55,810 nucleotides of DNA, taken from assembly GCA_028689615.1 (NCBI GenBank), contig JAQVCV010000028.1:1-55810 (forward strand), read 5' to 3'. The notes under the pieces are model-generated. The model saw nothing but the letters and a program-made list of their open reading frames with translations. It was not told the DNA's origin and ran no database searches. The stretch comes from Bacteroidales bacterium (lineage in GTDB: Bacteria; Bacteroidota; Bacteroidia; Bacteroidales; TTA-H9). Both the position numbers and the translations under genes were made by a program. This document shows positions 36,401-45,214 of the stretch, piece after piece (position 1 is the stretch's first letter; every line of letters starts with the position of its first letter).

Positions 36401-39400
36401 AATCGTCGGTGTAAAAACCGATTTCGATAGCAGTACAGTTGTAGGGAATGGTAATGTTCCCTGACGGGGAGATCGAAACTGTTCCGGACGAAACAGTAAT
36501 TTCCCGTGTACCAATAAGGGCATTGTTCCCTTTTACAATGAAGTGTATGGTCCCTTCGTCGGACGAATTGAAAAGCCCGCTTAATGAAGGTGTAATTTCG
36601 TACGGTGCTCCACTTGATTCAAGATTATAAGGACTGTAGGGGGCTGAACATGCAAAGGACTTATAGATATCGTAACTTACTACCGGGTAATCGGTTTGTT
36701 CGGTTGTGAGCGTGCCTTCGGGTTCATCGTCGGCTCCGATTACTTCAGTGGCCACGGTGCTTACTATTTTTGGGCGCCATTCAATCTGCTTCCAGTTGAC
36801 ATTTGAATTGGCTTTCAGGTTGAAGTAGAAGACTGTTGTCACCGGAGGGGTAGCAGTATTGCCGGTTACTGTTACCGTAGAAAGATTGGTTGACTCTACG
36901 GTTTGTGTGGTCCCGGCGTTGCAAGTCTGGGTAAACAGAACGGTTTGCGTGGTGGGTTCCTGGCTGGTGCCTGTGAATTCTGCCTTAACGATTTCGAAGG
37001 TCACCTGGTCGGTAAGGTTACTGACTTGTACCGGATCCCATGAAATGGTTGCTGTTCCGTCGCCCGGGAAAATGGAGCCGGATTCACCGGAGAGTATAAA
37101 CCCGTCGGAGTATTGACTACTATATGGTGTCAGCCCGTTTTGATCAGTAATCGCTGCAAGGCTGGTGTTGGTGTATTCAACTTTCGGATTCCAGTTAACC
37201 GGCGGGTTTCCGTTCGATACATTGTGAATACGGAAATAGATGCGGTCGCCTTTTCTAACAAAGATTGATGTATTATCCGGGTTACAGGGGCTGCTATTTG
37301 TTGATATAATGTTATCGACAGTTGTAAGCGCGTAATTTAATGTTGTGCCGAAGAGTAAGCATGGATCTTCTGTAGAGCTTCCACACCCATTTTCTGTGAG
37401 ATTTCCCTTTCCTCCCGGTGGAGTGAATGATATTTCAAGTTTAGGGTGTTTTTGAACATCAGAATATTCTGATGAAGCAAAGACTATGCGTCGATATTCT
37501 TGACTTTCGTTGGCCATGCTGATCATAATTCCATGACTATTCACTGGATTATCAATAATGTCTTGGATCAGGTTGGTTATGTCGATATTCTCGAAATTTA
37601 AGAGTAATGTTGGTGTTGATTGTAAGGATGGAAGTTCAACTTGGTTAACCGTTGTTGTTGTTGGTTGGTTGTTCCAAGTGACCGCATTCTCAGACCAGGC
37701 TGAAGTAACCCTTCTAATGTAGGAGTTGTTTGATGTTGCAGGACTTTTATATTGGCTGTAACCATTCCCAGGGCTGGTGCTTGTAGCAGTATTAACCCCA
37801 TAAAGGTTTAATGCAGCGGAGTTGATCGTTGATCCTGAAGGTATATTCGAAAGATCGAAGTCTATTAAGAATCTTTGAGTCATTAATGTCCCATCTTTTG
37901 TCCACCTTGCAGCGTGTATATGATTCAACCAACCATAATTATTGTTTTGATTTGCGGGATAGTTGCTGATCATTGCATCAAGGCCGGTTGAAGTGTTGAT
38001 CCCCTCATCATTCTTTTTAATTTCGATGGTTACAATGGCACTTTTGGTGTGATCAGTCAGTTCAATGTGATTCTCAATCTGAATTTTGCCGTCCGCAGGT
38101 GCCTCCCATACTTTCACGACATCGTTATCCGGAAAACTAATCTCAGTTTGATAATATTCTGGAGGGGTAGATATTTGGCTTCCCGCAGCAGTAATCACCA
38201 AATTCTCGGTATATTTACTGTCAGCCTCAAAAAATGGAATATTGTTTATTAGCCTGTTGAAGAACACGGTGCCATTTTTTACAATATCAATCAGGCCATC
38301 TCCATTGGCATCGGTAAAATAAATTGTGTTCTCTGATTTTGACTTGGCATGGTCGGTCCCGACAAACCCTCCGACTGCATCCATCCCAAAAGTGGCCTGG
38401 AAATTCCAGCTTGAAGATGTCCCTTTTTGTTTGAAGTAGTTCGTAATACCGGTGATAAGCCTGTTCGTAGAAAAAGAATGGTGAATATGGGGTTGGTTGT
38501 TCTCGTCGTAAATTCTTGTTACAAGATGCTTTTTGTAATATATCTGATCCCCATCTTTGACAACAATATCCTCCAATCCATCACCATCGATGTCCACCAT
38601 GCTGAGTCTGGCATCGGTTGAGTTCCAACCCTTGCTATACTGAAGCCCGAAAGTTGTAAGTTTGGTAAAATGATTCCACCCGATTCCAAGACCAAGGTAA
38701 CCCCCAAGACTGAAGTTTTTCCCTTCTGTACTACCGAGCATACTGGCTGCACTGTTGAAAGACGGAAGAATGGTTTGTATCAGGAATCCATTGTTGGTTA
38801 TCGGGCCACAATCTTCGTCATCATCAGTGGGTCCTTGTGTTGATCGAAAATAGGCCTTGTACCGGTTGGTCAGGTTGTCAATGTAGGTGGCTTTTTTGTT
38901 TTTGCCCTTATTAATAAGCTTTGCCAACTGATTTGAACCGGAGGTACTGATCTCGATTGCCTCAGCAGCACCAAGTCTTGATTTTTGTAACCTCTCACTT
39001 GCTTGTGCCATTGCTTTGTGCCGGGTTTCCATCACGCTAATGCGATGCTGTTTTTGAAATTCCTCATACAAAGCAGCTTTATCTGTGTTAAGCAAACCAT
39101 TCAGAACATTGAGTGCTTTGAAGTCTTTTATCACTTTTCCTTCATTATCCTGCCAGGCAGATGAATCTTTGGTTATTGTAAGCAAGTAATTTCCTTCTTT
39201 AAGCGAAAAATCAAAATAATCTCCCCAATTAATGGTGTCGCTCGTGATAGTAAACTCTTTTAATGGAGAAGTTGAGATAGATTCTGGTGATAAGTTCACA
39301 ATAAGGTGGACAGGTACCTCGGTAATCGGTTTATCAAGTTCCTTTCCATCAGCGATCATTTTATTTATCTCATAACTAATCTCCTCCTTGGAGGCTATAG

Positions 39401-42400
39401 CCCTTTCCCAGCCTTTATTATTGTTATCAGAGATATTATCGCCGCATGTGTTAAAATCATATGTGTTACTGATCCCACCACCTGTTAAAGTGATAGAAAT
39501 GAAGGTTGAATTTGCGTTAGTGTTTGGAATATAAATATAGATAGAGCCATTACTGTTTGTTATTGTGGGAGACGGAACACCAGGATATTCCTGGGTAAAG
39601 TCTGTAATAAATTTATCGATATAATATGAGTCAGAAAAGTTGTAGTTTCCAAAGTTGTGTGCACCAATGCTTGTTGTTACAACAACCTCGCATGTAATGC
39701 CGGTTGCGATGCTTTCCTGAACTACCGATAAATCATCCCTGAAAGATGTTCCGTATCCTTGAATGTAAAACATCGAATATCCAGAGGAAAGGACATCACT
39801 ATAGAAACTACAATCATACGAAAGATAGTGGAAATATATCGGTAATTTATAATAGGGATTAACAAAGCGAGAGTTATTTGTAACAAGAATGTTAAATGGT
39901 GATAGAGTATGAAGAGTCTGTTCGTATAACCATTTAGAAAGAGAGTTGGTGAACTCAGTGTTTTGTATCCCATAGTAAATCCCCGGTGTCCCAATTGGGG
40001 GGCATAAATTCTGTACTGATCCATCTAAAAAATGTGTTACATAAAGATTATCAGTTGAGGGAGTGTATTCTACGCCATTTATTGTATAACTATGTACTTT
40101 TGCAACTGAGCCAGGGTAAGCGCATTGAAAACCATACGATAATTCATAATTTGAACTTAAGCTGTAATGATATATGGGTAAATTCTGCGAATATGGAATC
40201 GGGAATGTCACTTCATAACATTCATCCGGACAGATATTTTGTATTACAGGCCCTGAGAAATATACAACCTGCTCATCCTGCATCAAATCATCATAATACT
40301 CAAACGTATGGTCATAAAACAGGTTCCCGTCTTTATCGAATTCCGCTATTTTCTGAAGCAGTGTTTTGTTGAACCTGCCGGTTGTGTATTCCAGTTCGTA
40401 GTACCTGACAAGCTGGTTCTGGTATTTCACATTGATCCGTTCCAGCAGGTAAGGGTCAACCTGTTTGAATCCCATCCTGGCATTAAGGCTTACATCAGGT
40501 TTTACCGCCTCATTTCTGACGAATTCGATTTTGTAATTTCCTGCAGTTGCGTTATGCCCTGTATAAACAATCTGTGTGGGATAGAAGAACCGTCCACCCG
40601 AGAGGTTTGCATTCTGGCCTGTGGTTGATGGGAACAAATCTGTTTCGTAGGTGTATTTTATGTTGTTCCCATACACATCTTCTACCATGAACAGAGCCCA
40701 GTAAACAATGTCGCCATGCGGGTTTTTGGTCACGGCAAGCGAGTTGGCCACATCAGAAGCTGTTTTGCCCCCGTACCACTTGATGGTTCCGTCTGTTTCG
40801 GTGACCTTCCAGTAATAGGTAGAGGGCGAACTGCCCAGTCTCTGTATTTTAGCAAAACTACCCTGCTTCCTGAAGGTGAAATTGGCATTGGACGGATCAA
40901 TTCTGGGGCGGTCAACTGTGCTGTAAACTCCGGGCACTTCTTCGTAGTGACGATGGGGCATCCAGTCAACGAAACCGTCAGTAACTTCCAGTTTGGGATA
41001 CATCAGTTGCTCTCCGGCAAGAGAATATATCTCTGTTTCGATGTTTTCTCCGGCATCGTTATAGTCGCCATCGCTGTTTTTATCTCCAAATGTTGGAACT
41101 CCCCAGCGAGTATCGATGCTTATGGCGGGTATTGTCAGATTCCAGCCTGTTCCGGTCCAACTGTCACCTCCACCACTGCTATATTGCAAGGCAAGTTGCG
41201 GTTGCATCCCTTTGCGGCCGGCAGGTATTTTTATCGGATAACTTATATTGGCATCGCCGGTTTGTGAGGCCTCAGGCGGACTGATAAGGGTAATGTTGGC
41301 CGATGGGTCAGCCGCTTTGATGTCGTTCATCATGGTGGTAGTGAATCCACTTGTTTGCGGACTCTCGGGCACCTGAATAATGCCGTTTACATAGTCGGTA
41401 AAATGGCTTGTAAAGGATGTTACAGTACGCGAAGCCCTGTCAATGGTATCCATCCTGACCATTTCCCATTTTTTTGACGAGGTATTGAAGAAGAAGGTTC
41501 TGATGTCTTCAGGCGTGTACCCTGAGGGTATCAGTGTGCTGTCATAGGCAATTGATATTTGGGCCGGTTTATCAAAAGTCATCCCGTCAGGAGTGTAGCG
41601 GTATCCTGATCTGCCCGGAGTAACATTTACCATTCCGCTTCCCATTGGAGGCAGGTCCTGATTTCTAAGTTGACGTATAGAAAGCTCTGCCCTTTGATGC
41701 AAACAACCTTCCGTTAATACAATGGATGCTCCGGTTGTCTCAAGGTAACCCGGTAAACTGATGGGATCAAATGGAGCTGTTGCCGGCAAGAAGGCTTGTT
41801 TAAAATCTGATGCAACAACGGTTTCTACTCCAGACTCAACAGGCAGACACACCTGACCAAGTACCCCTCGTGAGTCTTTTGCTTTTACTACAAGGTTGTT
41901 TTCGGTTGCCAACCTGTCAACATCAGCAAATGCTTCAAAAAAGCCGTCTGAGATTGGGATTACCTGTTCCCCGATTTCTACTGTAGCCTCATCTTTTACC
42001 CCTTTTACAAAACCTCTGATATAGACTTTCCCGTCGCTGGTAACCAAAGGTATTTGGTTTTGAATAACAATATTTTGTTCAACCAAACAATTATCATTTT
42101 CTGCTTCGATTTCTACCCGCAGGTTTTTAATCCGATAGGAGACTCCTGTTGCCGGCAGGGCAGTAAAAAGAAACTGATTCTCTCCTTTTTTTATCCAATT
42201 ACCGGGTAATTCTTCCTTGATGCTGGTCCAACGATCGTTGGTAATTGCCAGATAACCACCAGAGGCCGGCCTCTGGTTGATGCTGCGGCTTATCCCTTCC
42301 GGATTGGATACACCGAATACATCATAGCACAGGAATATTTTATCGTTAACCATCAGTTCCTCATCAATATCCACCAGAAAGAGGTTATCCGACGGGCTGT

Positions 42401-42767
42401 CGAGATTGCTGTTTGCTGTAACCCCGATGGTGCCTTCAGCCAAATCTGCGGTAAAAATCAAGGGTTGGGTGTTTCGTACTCCTCCATGGCTGTCGGTAGA
42501 AATTGCTGTTGACCCTTCTTTCACCTTTTTATCTGACGTCATAGCTTTAGCCAAAGGATCGTTTACCTTGGTTGATCCCTTCCCCGTTTGTTTTCTCTCT
42601 ACCGGGTTGTTTTCAATTATCTGGCAAGGTTTTTCACCAGTTATCAGGGATGTTATCTGGCTGGCTGGATATACGAGTGTACTGTGCAACATGGCAAATA
42701 AGGCCAGGCCATAGGTTAAACGAATAAATGGTTTGCGGAAAAGCTTGTTGGTGAATTCTGAGTTCAT
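30489..42767 (-). CDS. Giant SpvB/FG-GAP/Rhs polymorphic toxin with variable C-terminal tip
   Basis: About 4,090 residues from the ATG at 42767; the longer frame to 42827 starts with TTG and is unlikely. A signal peptide is visible (LTYGLALFAMLHSTLVYPAS). In transcription order: an N-terminal beta-rich region; an SpvB/TcaC-like domain (41290-40300, ISYPIKIPAGRKGMQPQLAL); a roughly 500-residue unknown part; FG-GAP repeats (DIDGDGLEDIV, DANGDGLIDIV, near 38600-38300); a DNRLRE/CBM96-like module (37990-37420, FDLSNIPSGSTI, AWSENAVTWNNQP); more FG-GAP repeats (35680-34780); a TcdB-middle-like segment; Rhs/YD repeats (34100-31400); the core end (RYYDPRGSLWL); and a 220-residue tip with KLIHELVEQYGKA and YKSNHANGVSAENS, a possible zincin-like metal site. 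It is preceded by a T9SS-tailed protein gene and followed by a lipoprotein gene. Confidence 0.9.
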   Translation of the reverse strand: MNSEFTNKLFRKPFIRLTYGLALFAMLHSTLVYPASQITSLITGEKPCQIIENNPVERKQTGKGSTKVNDPLAKAMTSDKKVKEGSTAISTDSHGGVRNTQPLIFTADLAEGTIGVTANSNLDSPSDNLFLVDIDEELMVNDKIFLCYDVFGVSNPEGISRSINQRPASGGYLAITNDRWTSIKEELPGNWIKKGENQFLFTALPATGVSYRIKNLRVEIEAENDNCLVEQNIVIQNQIPLVTSDGKVYIRGFVKGVKDEATVEIGEQVIPISDGFFEAFADVDRLATENNLVVKAKDSRGVLGQVCLPVESGVETVVASDFKQAFLPATAPFDPISLPGYLETTGASIVLTEGCLHQRAELSIRQLRNQDLPPMGSGMVNVTPGRSGYRYTPDGMTFDKPAQISIAYDSTLIPSGYTPEDIRTFFFNTSSKKWEMVRMDTIDRASRTVTSFTSHFTDYVNGIIQVPESPQTSGFTTTMMNDIKAADPSANITLISPPEASQTGDANISYPIKIPAGRKGMQPQLALQYSSGGGDSWTGTGWNLTIPAISIDTRWGVPTFGDKNSDGDYNDAGENIETEIYSLAGEQLMYPKLEVTDGFVDWMPHRHYEEVPGVYSTVDRPRIDPSNANFTFRKQGSFAKIQRLGSSPSTYYWKVTETDGTIKWYGGKTASDVANSLAVTKNPHGDIVYWALFMVEDVYGNNIKYTYETDLFPSTTGQNANLSGGRFFYPTQIVYTGHNATAGNYKIEFVRNEAVKPDVSLNARMGFKQVDPYLLERINVKYQNQLVRYYELEYTTGRFNKTLLQKIAEFDKDGNLFYDHTFEYYDDLMQDEQVVYFSGPVIQNICPDECYEVTFPIPYSQNLPIYHYSLSSNYELSYGFQCAYPGSVAKVHSYTINGVEYTPSTDNLYVTHFLDGSVQNLCPPIGTPGIYYGIQNTEFTNSLSKWLYEQTLHTLSPFNILVTNNSRFVNPYYKLPIYFHYLSYDCSFYSDVLSSGYSMFYIQGYGTSFRDDLSVVQESIATGITCEVVVTTSIGAHNFGNYNFSDSYYIDKFITDFTQEYPGVPSPTITNSNGSIYIYIPNTNANSTFISITLTGGGISNTYDFNTCGDNISDNNNKGWERAIASKEEISYEINKMIADGKELDKPITEVPVHLIVNLSPESISTSPLKEFTITSDTINWGDYFDFSLKEGNYLLTITKDSSAWQDNEGKVIKDFKALNVLNGLLNTDKAALYEEFQKQHRISVMETRHKAMAQASERLQKSRLGAAEAIEISTSGSNQLAKLINKGKNKKATYIDNLTNRYKAYFRSTQGPTDDDEDCGPITNNGFLIQTILPSFNSAASMLGSTEGKNFSLGGYLGLGIGWNHFTKLTTFGLQYSKGWNSTDARLSMVDIDGDGLEDIVVKDGDQIYYKKHLVTRIYDENNQPHIHHSFSTNRLITGITNYFKQKGTSSSWNFQATFGMDAVGGFVGTDHAKSKSENTIYFTDANGDGLIDIVKNGTVFFNRLINNIPFFEADSKYTENLVITAAGSQISTPPEYYQTEISFPDNDVVKVWEAPADGKIQIENHIELTDHTKSAIVTIEIKKNDEGINTSTGLDAMISNYPANQNNNYGWLNHIHAARWTKDGTLMTQRFLIDFDLSNIPSGSTINSAALNLYGVNTATSTSPGNGYSQYKSPATSNNSYIRRVTSAWSENAVTWNNQPTTTTVNQVELPSLQSTPTLLLNFENIDITNLIQDIIDNPVNSHGIMISMANESQEYRRIVFASSEYSDVQKHPKLEISFTPPGGKGNLTENGCGSSTEDPCLLFGTTLNYALTTVDNIISTNSSPCNPDNTSIFVRKGDRIYFRIHNVSNGNPPVNWNPKVEYTNTSLAAITDQNGLTPYSSQYSDGFILSGESGSIFPGDGTATISWDPVQVSNLTDQVTFEIVKAEFTGTSQEPTTQTVLFTQTCNAGTTQTVESTNLSTVTVTGNTATPPVTTVFYFNLKANSNVNWKQIEWRPKIVSTVATEVIGADDEPEGTLTTEQTDYPVVSYDIYKSFACSAPYSPYNLESSGAPYEITPSLSGLFNSSDEGTIHFIVKGNNALIGTREITVSSGTVSISPSGNITIPYNCTAIEIGFYTDDSKLDQSSTSLLERIALTPDPVVSIISGSNTISVMCDEVNLFQKPNPRFGPMYRQWGQFMYNPDAVEDALSLGTLPGYLIKEEALEATEAQANSVNQAVTTLQNAGYNQVNLDDPTSLENFENSINQFQTNTSSLLNIALVTARPSRTFLNNEYNEKWVGFHDECFSSALSSRAAGYSQAFEGFINEDDETVQGVINTGAYGINKYSVNSGRNVSAGVNIGVGAAKFGITGSKSLDGQNQSLTDYADMNGDRYPDLVSTQQVQITNRTGGLFTVIARDAMVNGVILSSQSNSWGGGATGSYSGGGKSGGGGKGEYLKFDIPRLDLPSGNSSIGLSGNFSLGNETTSRTWADINGDGLSDLLVRSGDNVTVSLNYGNNVFGTGQQQSWGDFYLIKGSSKNLGGGAGFSYASGSAEAGISINTNTSGSEYMIADINGDGLMDVIRSADNKLHVAINNGSTFNPEIADYFNFSLTDNASSVNASANLGITVSWVTPIFFIPLKFPCINANSQYSTSTNKTLKSITDFDGDGFPDLLEELNATTVKVWYSNIRRTNKLKTVHNPLGGEFTIDYRVADKDYNNPNTKWVMSEVTVSDGYNLSNDGEDVYRKSYSYENGRYDRREREFYGFETVKASDFVKDDNNHDVLYRVGVTKYHNSSYFLNGLMVESYVYKGKEADKIFSKQENTYQLKALTDDNLHVDPASSLPLSFDVGGTEGRKSAIALLTESTTSVYELGTNPVVSKVTMQYDEKGRVASYTNQGDVSVADDNYTSTITYHDIATLTAKNMVAIPETITVTNNNGTIMRQRSTSDIDPQTGDIGKIVASIDEDGNTAETELDYDSYGNLNKVILPANSTNQRMQYQWTYDATNHKHVHTVTDAFGYSTVTLYDARFDVPTLTTDMCGNSVSYHYDAFGRLVRIVGPNEAMNTPVPFTLRFEYFPLFANVTASPTYQDCITQADFVPVAITLHYDCQHPDNPIETYTFIDGLARPVQVKKDIEINQNPDRHGTPVYVEMMSVSGKVAYDLFGRAVEQRHPVYESKKCQVSMLVNSNDSPYHSITDYDEMDRAVKTTDPDGNFTTTDYSVAAGKMVTHTETDQNGVQTVINETHKDASGNVVRTINVGPMGDVMTSFVYNAIGELMSYTDADNLSSVYTYDRLGRKTSFLHPDNGLTSYVYDKAGNLIQLQTANLAVNSQFVNYAYHYNRLASVTFPPVGGSTNISNVSYQYGAPGDGNMTGRLTELSDATGTRSYKYGKMGEIVSENRVVVAPTPLLPTRTFTTLFTYDSWNRLISQLYPDGETVGYQYDKGGNLIKITGSLNGSPYEYLKRVDYDHYEQRTFAQYGNNTETFYDYSPSMRRLQTLAVKASTQQEMMNNAYVYDKIGNITSLTNLATYSTSNGMGGNLTNTYQYDVLNRLTSASGTFAGDRVTQPPLGNDFYAVYTLAITYSNTGRINTKNQWHELNGTAEAANTYQHSYSYVAGKHQVEQLTDENQNREVYTYDLNGNLSGWEDNFNRRDLFWDEANRLRVISANRYMQHYFYDASGERTMKASGAYNAVYINGQLVNNNITMGGYTTYPNGYITVDAAGLYTKHYYIGSQRLASRMGDGTAALFEGKTSDTRNLKADQQTDLQNYATLLGVQNVTHKTIPDYNAAKGDELEVVIYYYHPDHLGSNTFVTDMVGLPYQMFVNLPFGETMAEQTSTGYFQNPYKFNGKELDAETGLYYYSARYYDPRGSLWLSVDPLMEKYEGWTPYNYTVGNPVKFVDIDGRDIKLSFFTGANGENSAITFTNIINSGLGGQFEVYYTKTNDGKYLLNLKPTKGGGDFKKMSEESIALYTELYNMTTDHNTITEISIEYGSNVTIGNYIKNAIDIADVNQYDDMGKGPATKQGKLIHELVEQYGKAEDGIKKGSDLKYKSNHANGVSAENSVNGSTRDKESYTPRGNKYSTTYIDKKGKRTTYTYKTDDPIIKVEKKSE
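31180..31475 (-). repeat. Rhs core-end repeat, resident copy in the large gene (type A)
   Basis: Reference copy for the repeat shared by the four orphan tips. It encodes DYNAAKGDELEVVIYYYH through VDPLMEKYEG. It lacks both type B insertions. Confidence 0.9.
31350..31381 (-). promoter_or_regulatory. Promoter-like TTG-N21-TAAATTTG inside the large Rhs gene
   Basis: Same arrangement as in the orphan copies, within codons for FVNLP. The ATG of MAEQTST (31334) is 16 bases downstream. If active, it would give a separate short product of about 280 residues that is essentially the tip. Confidence 0.3.
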
Positions 42768-42835
42768 AGTATCTCTGTTTAAAAAGGGATTACCTAAGTT
42801 TTTTTCTGTTATGACCTTTTGATGCAATTAAAACA

Positions 42836-44770
42836 TTAAATAACAATTAGTTTTATCTGGTAACTACGAGCCTTGGATTCTACTCTCACGAAAAATACTC
42901 CAGATATTGAAAGACATCTCTTAACTGTTTCTCCGCTTTCGGCACGAAACTGACTGATGGTTTTGCCTAATGCATCGGTGATCGAAATAGTACATTGTCC
43001 GGAATTCAGGCGCGTTAAATCAAGTGTAAAGGGATGTCCGGTTCTTACAGGATTTGGATGCAGAGAAAACAATTCGGCGGTAATTAACTCATTTGGTTTT
43101 ACTGATGTTATAAATTGCCGTTTGCATCCTGTTTCATCAGTAACAATGAGTGAATAATCACCTGGTTGATTAACACGGATAGTTGGCTCTTTAGATAATA
43201 ACTGATCTGCAAGGTACCATTCAGTTTGATAAAACACAGATTGGTTATCTGAAAAGATTGGATCCAATTCAATACTTGCTCCTGCCCCGAGCCCGGATGC
43301 TTCTGGCAGTACAACATCAACGATCGCTATTGGGTTATCAAACCTTTTTTGAATAGTGATTTCGTTTCCCAGGCTATCAGTAATACTGATTTGGTAATCA
43401 CCGGGTAACAGGTTATCAATTCTCAACTCCGGTTCTTTTGAACGGGTGCTTCTTGCTAAGGTGGTTCCATAAATCTTAAAAGTAAAGGGAGCCATTCCTC
43501 CTAAAACCCTGATATGTAAGTTGGCCATAGAAGGACATATACAAGACGCAGTATCAAAGGCAGCAATAGCGGCCAGTAGTCCGGTTTGAATAAATGTAAA
43601 ATAGGAGCAGGAAACTGTATCATTGCTGTTTCCCAAAGAAACCCGGCTAAAATGGGTGGAGTTATTTTTTGTTACTCCTTTATAATAGGTACCGTTAATT
43701 GGGGTTTTCAACGAGTCGGTGACTAACAACCAGATCAATGAATCGTTACTAAAATTTTTGCCGGGTTGGGAGAGTTCGATATGAAAACTTTTGTTAAGAT
43801 TTTGTTTGTCGGTTAGTTGGGCTTTCCAACTTCTGAGCGATGTTTTAATGGGTTGTGTTGAATCAGCAACAAAGGTAAAGTCGTTCCCATCATCACCCCA
43901 CAAAAGAAAGTGTTGATCGGTGATGAAAATCTTGTTATCGTCGTTCGACTTGTAGATACTGTCATATCCAATTGACAATTGAGGGCTAAAATTATTATGA
44001 GATTGCTTTTGACGCAGGTAACTCCCACTGTCAAATCCAATTCCAGTAACCCTATACTGATAATTGCTGTTTTCGCCGTTCCATATTTGTTTGTTCGTGG
44101 TTGAGTAATAGCTTATTCCACGTGATAGAGATATTCCATACTTGACCGAAAGGTATGTCTCGATGGCATTTCTCTTTTGCTCATCAGGCAAATACGGGAG
44201 TATGATTACTTCAAGCAATTGCTGGTCAGATGCCATAGTGTTGTTTAAGTACTCTTTAAACGAGAGCATCCTCCCTTTTTTTGTATCGTTACTACTTAGT
44301 TCATAACTAACGATAACGCCATGGTATGCATCCAAACTCAGGGTCTCTCCGGTTTGTCCGTTTTGAATGTGGTTGTTGTTAAAAGCTACTCTACCCATTG
44401 TATCTGTTAAGGTTACGATATTTCTGAAACCCGCTTCAGGTGATACATACACCATAAAGATAGCTAATTGCTTGTATCTGGTTAGATCAACAAAAGTGTC
44501 GGGAAGCGAGTAGTTTTCTCTGTGAAACAACCTGTAGTTGATCTTGATTTCATTTCCAGTGTGTTTTTTATAATCTGCAGTTTCCGTTTCAAAACAGGCA
44601 ATAATCGGGTTCAATTCCGTTTGCTTGTTCTTCAGAAAGGTAATGTCCTGAGCATTAACTCTATGAAGCCCTGTAAAAAGGATAGCACCTAGAAATATTG
44701 CTGTAGCAAGTCTGAAACTCAATCCAATGAAATGAGTTATCCTTCTATAAATCAATATGAAATTTAACAT
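42836..44770 (-). CDS. Secreted T9SS-tailed protein, companion of the Rhs protein (DUF8202-like)
   Basis: About 644 residues from the ATG at 44770. It has a signal peptide (LATAIFLGAILFTGLHRVNAQ). The middle region resembles the domain found in Bacteroidota surface proteins that carries AIETYLSVKYGISL and VTGIGFDSGS (DUF8202-like). Then come SprB-type beta modules (LHIRVLGGMAPFTFKIYG, DNLLPGDYQISITDSLGN). The C-terminal 75 residues are a type A T9SS sorting domain (FSLHPNPVRTGHPFTLDL, ITDALGKTISQF). The stop codon lies about 70 bp before the Rhs ATG, so the two genes are probably one transcript. It could help display the Rhs protein. That is inference. Confidence 0.75.
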   Translation of the reverse strand: MLNFILIYRRITHFIGLSFRLATAIFLGAILFTGLHRVNAQDITFLKNKQTELNPIIACFETETADYKKHTGNEIKINYRLFHRENYSLPDTFVDLTRYKQLAIFMVYVSPEAGFRNIVTLTDTMGRVAFNNNHIQNGQTGETLSLDAYHGVIVSYELSSNDTKKGRMLSFKEYLNNTMASDQQLLEVIILPYLPDEQKRNAIETYLSVKYGISLSRGISYYSTTNKQIWNGENSNYQYRVTGIGFDSGSYLRQKQSHNNFSPQLSIGYDSIYKSNDDNKIFITDQHFLLWGDDGNDFTFVADSTQPIKTSLRSWKAQLTDKQNLNKSFHIELSQPGKNFSNDSLIWLLVTDSLKTPINGTYYKGVTKNNSTHFSRVSLGNSNDTVSCSYFTFIQTGLLAAIAAFDTASCICPSMANLHIRVLGGMAPFTFKIYGTTLARSTRSKEPELRIDNLLPGDYQISITDSLGNEITIQKRFDNPIAIVDVVLPEASGLGAGASIELDPIFSDNQSVFYQTEWYLADQLLSKEPTIRVNQPGDYSLIVTDETGCKRQFITSVKPNELITAELFSLHPNPVRTGHPFTLDLTRLNSGQCTISITDALGKTISQFRAESGETVKRCLSISGVFFVRVESKARSYQIKLIVI

Positions 44771-44776
44771 AGCCAA

Positions 44777-45214
44777 TAACTATAAGGGTAAATGCTTTTT
44801 TTTGCAAAGTTGCCAGAACATAGTGACAAAAGATGACACTCTAATGTCATTTTGCAACTATTCTAAATATTTTACAATTTGTTTACGGGATGATGACAGA
44901 CTATAAGGCTTTTTCATATTAAGTCTGCATTGCTGCTTCCAGATTGTCAAAACGAATGGGTTGCTAAAGATTTCTTTAACACGGCGAGACTAATCTGACT
45001 AGATTCTAGCTTCTTTGTTTTTGAGGATAAGGTTGTTTGGAGGTAGTGTTGGATTAATGAATTAAGTAGTTTGAATTTTTGATTAGTCTGTGTTTTTCAA
45101 CTCGCAAAGATTTTTGCCTGTTTAATGCGCTTATAAAAGGTCAGATTTTTACATGTTGATAATTTATAACTGGCTATCAGGTTTCCCGTTTAAAAGCGAT
45201 TGGATTAGCATCCA
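44777..45214. other. Intergenic region upstream of the Rhs operon
   Basis: AT-rich region that must hold the promoter of the Rhs operon. The best candidate on the minus strand is CAACTTTG near 44805, one mismatch from TAnnTTTG. No repeat or RNA gene was seen. Confidence 0.4.

Noticed and set aside
30489-42827. Start of the giant Rhs gene at 42827
   Set aside because: That codon is TTG and leaves the signal sequence internal. The ATG at 42767 puts it at the N-terminus.
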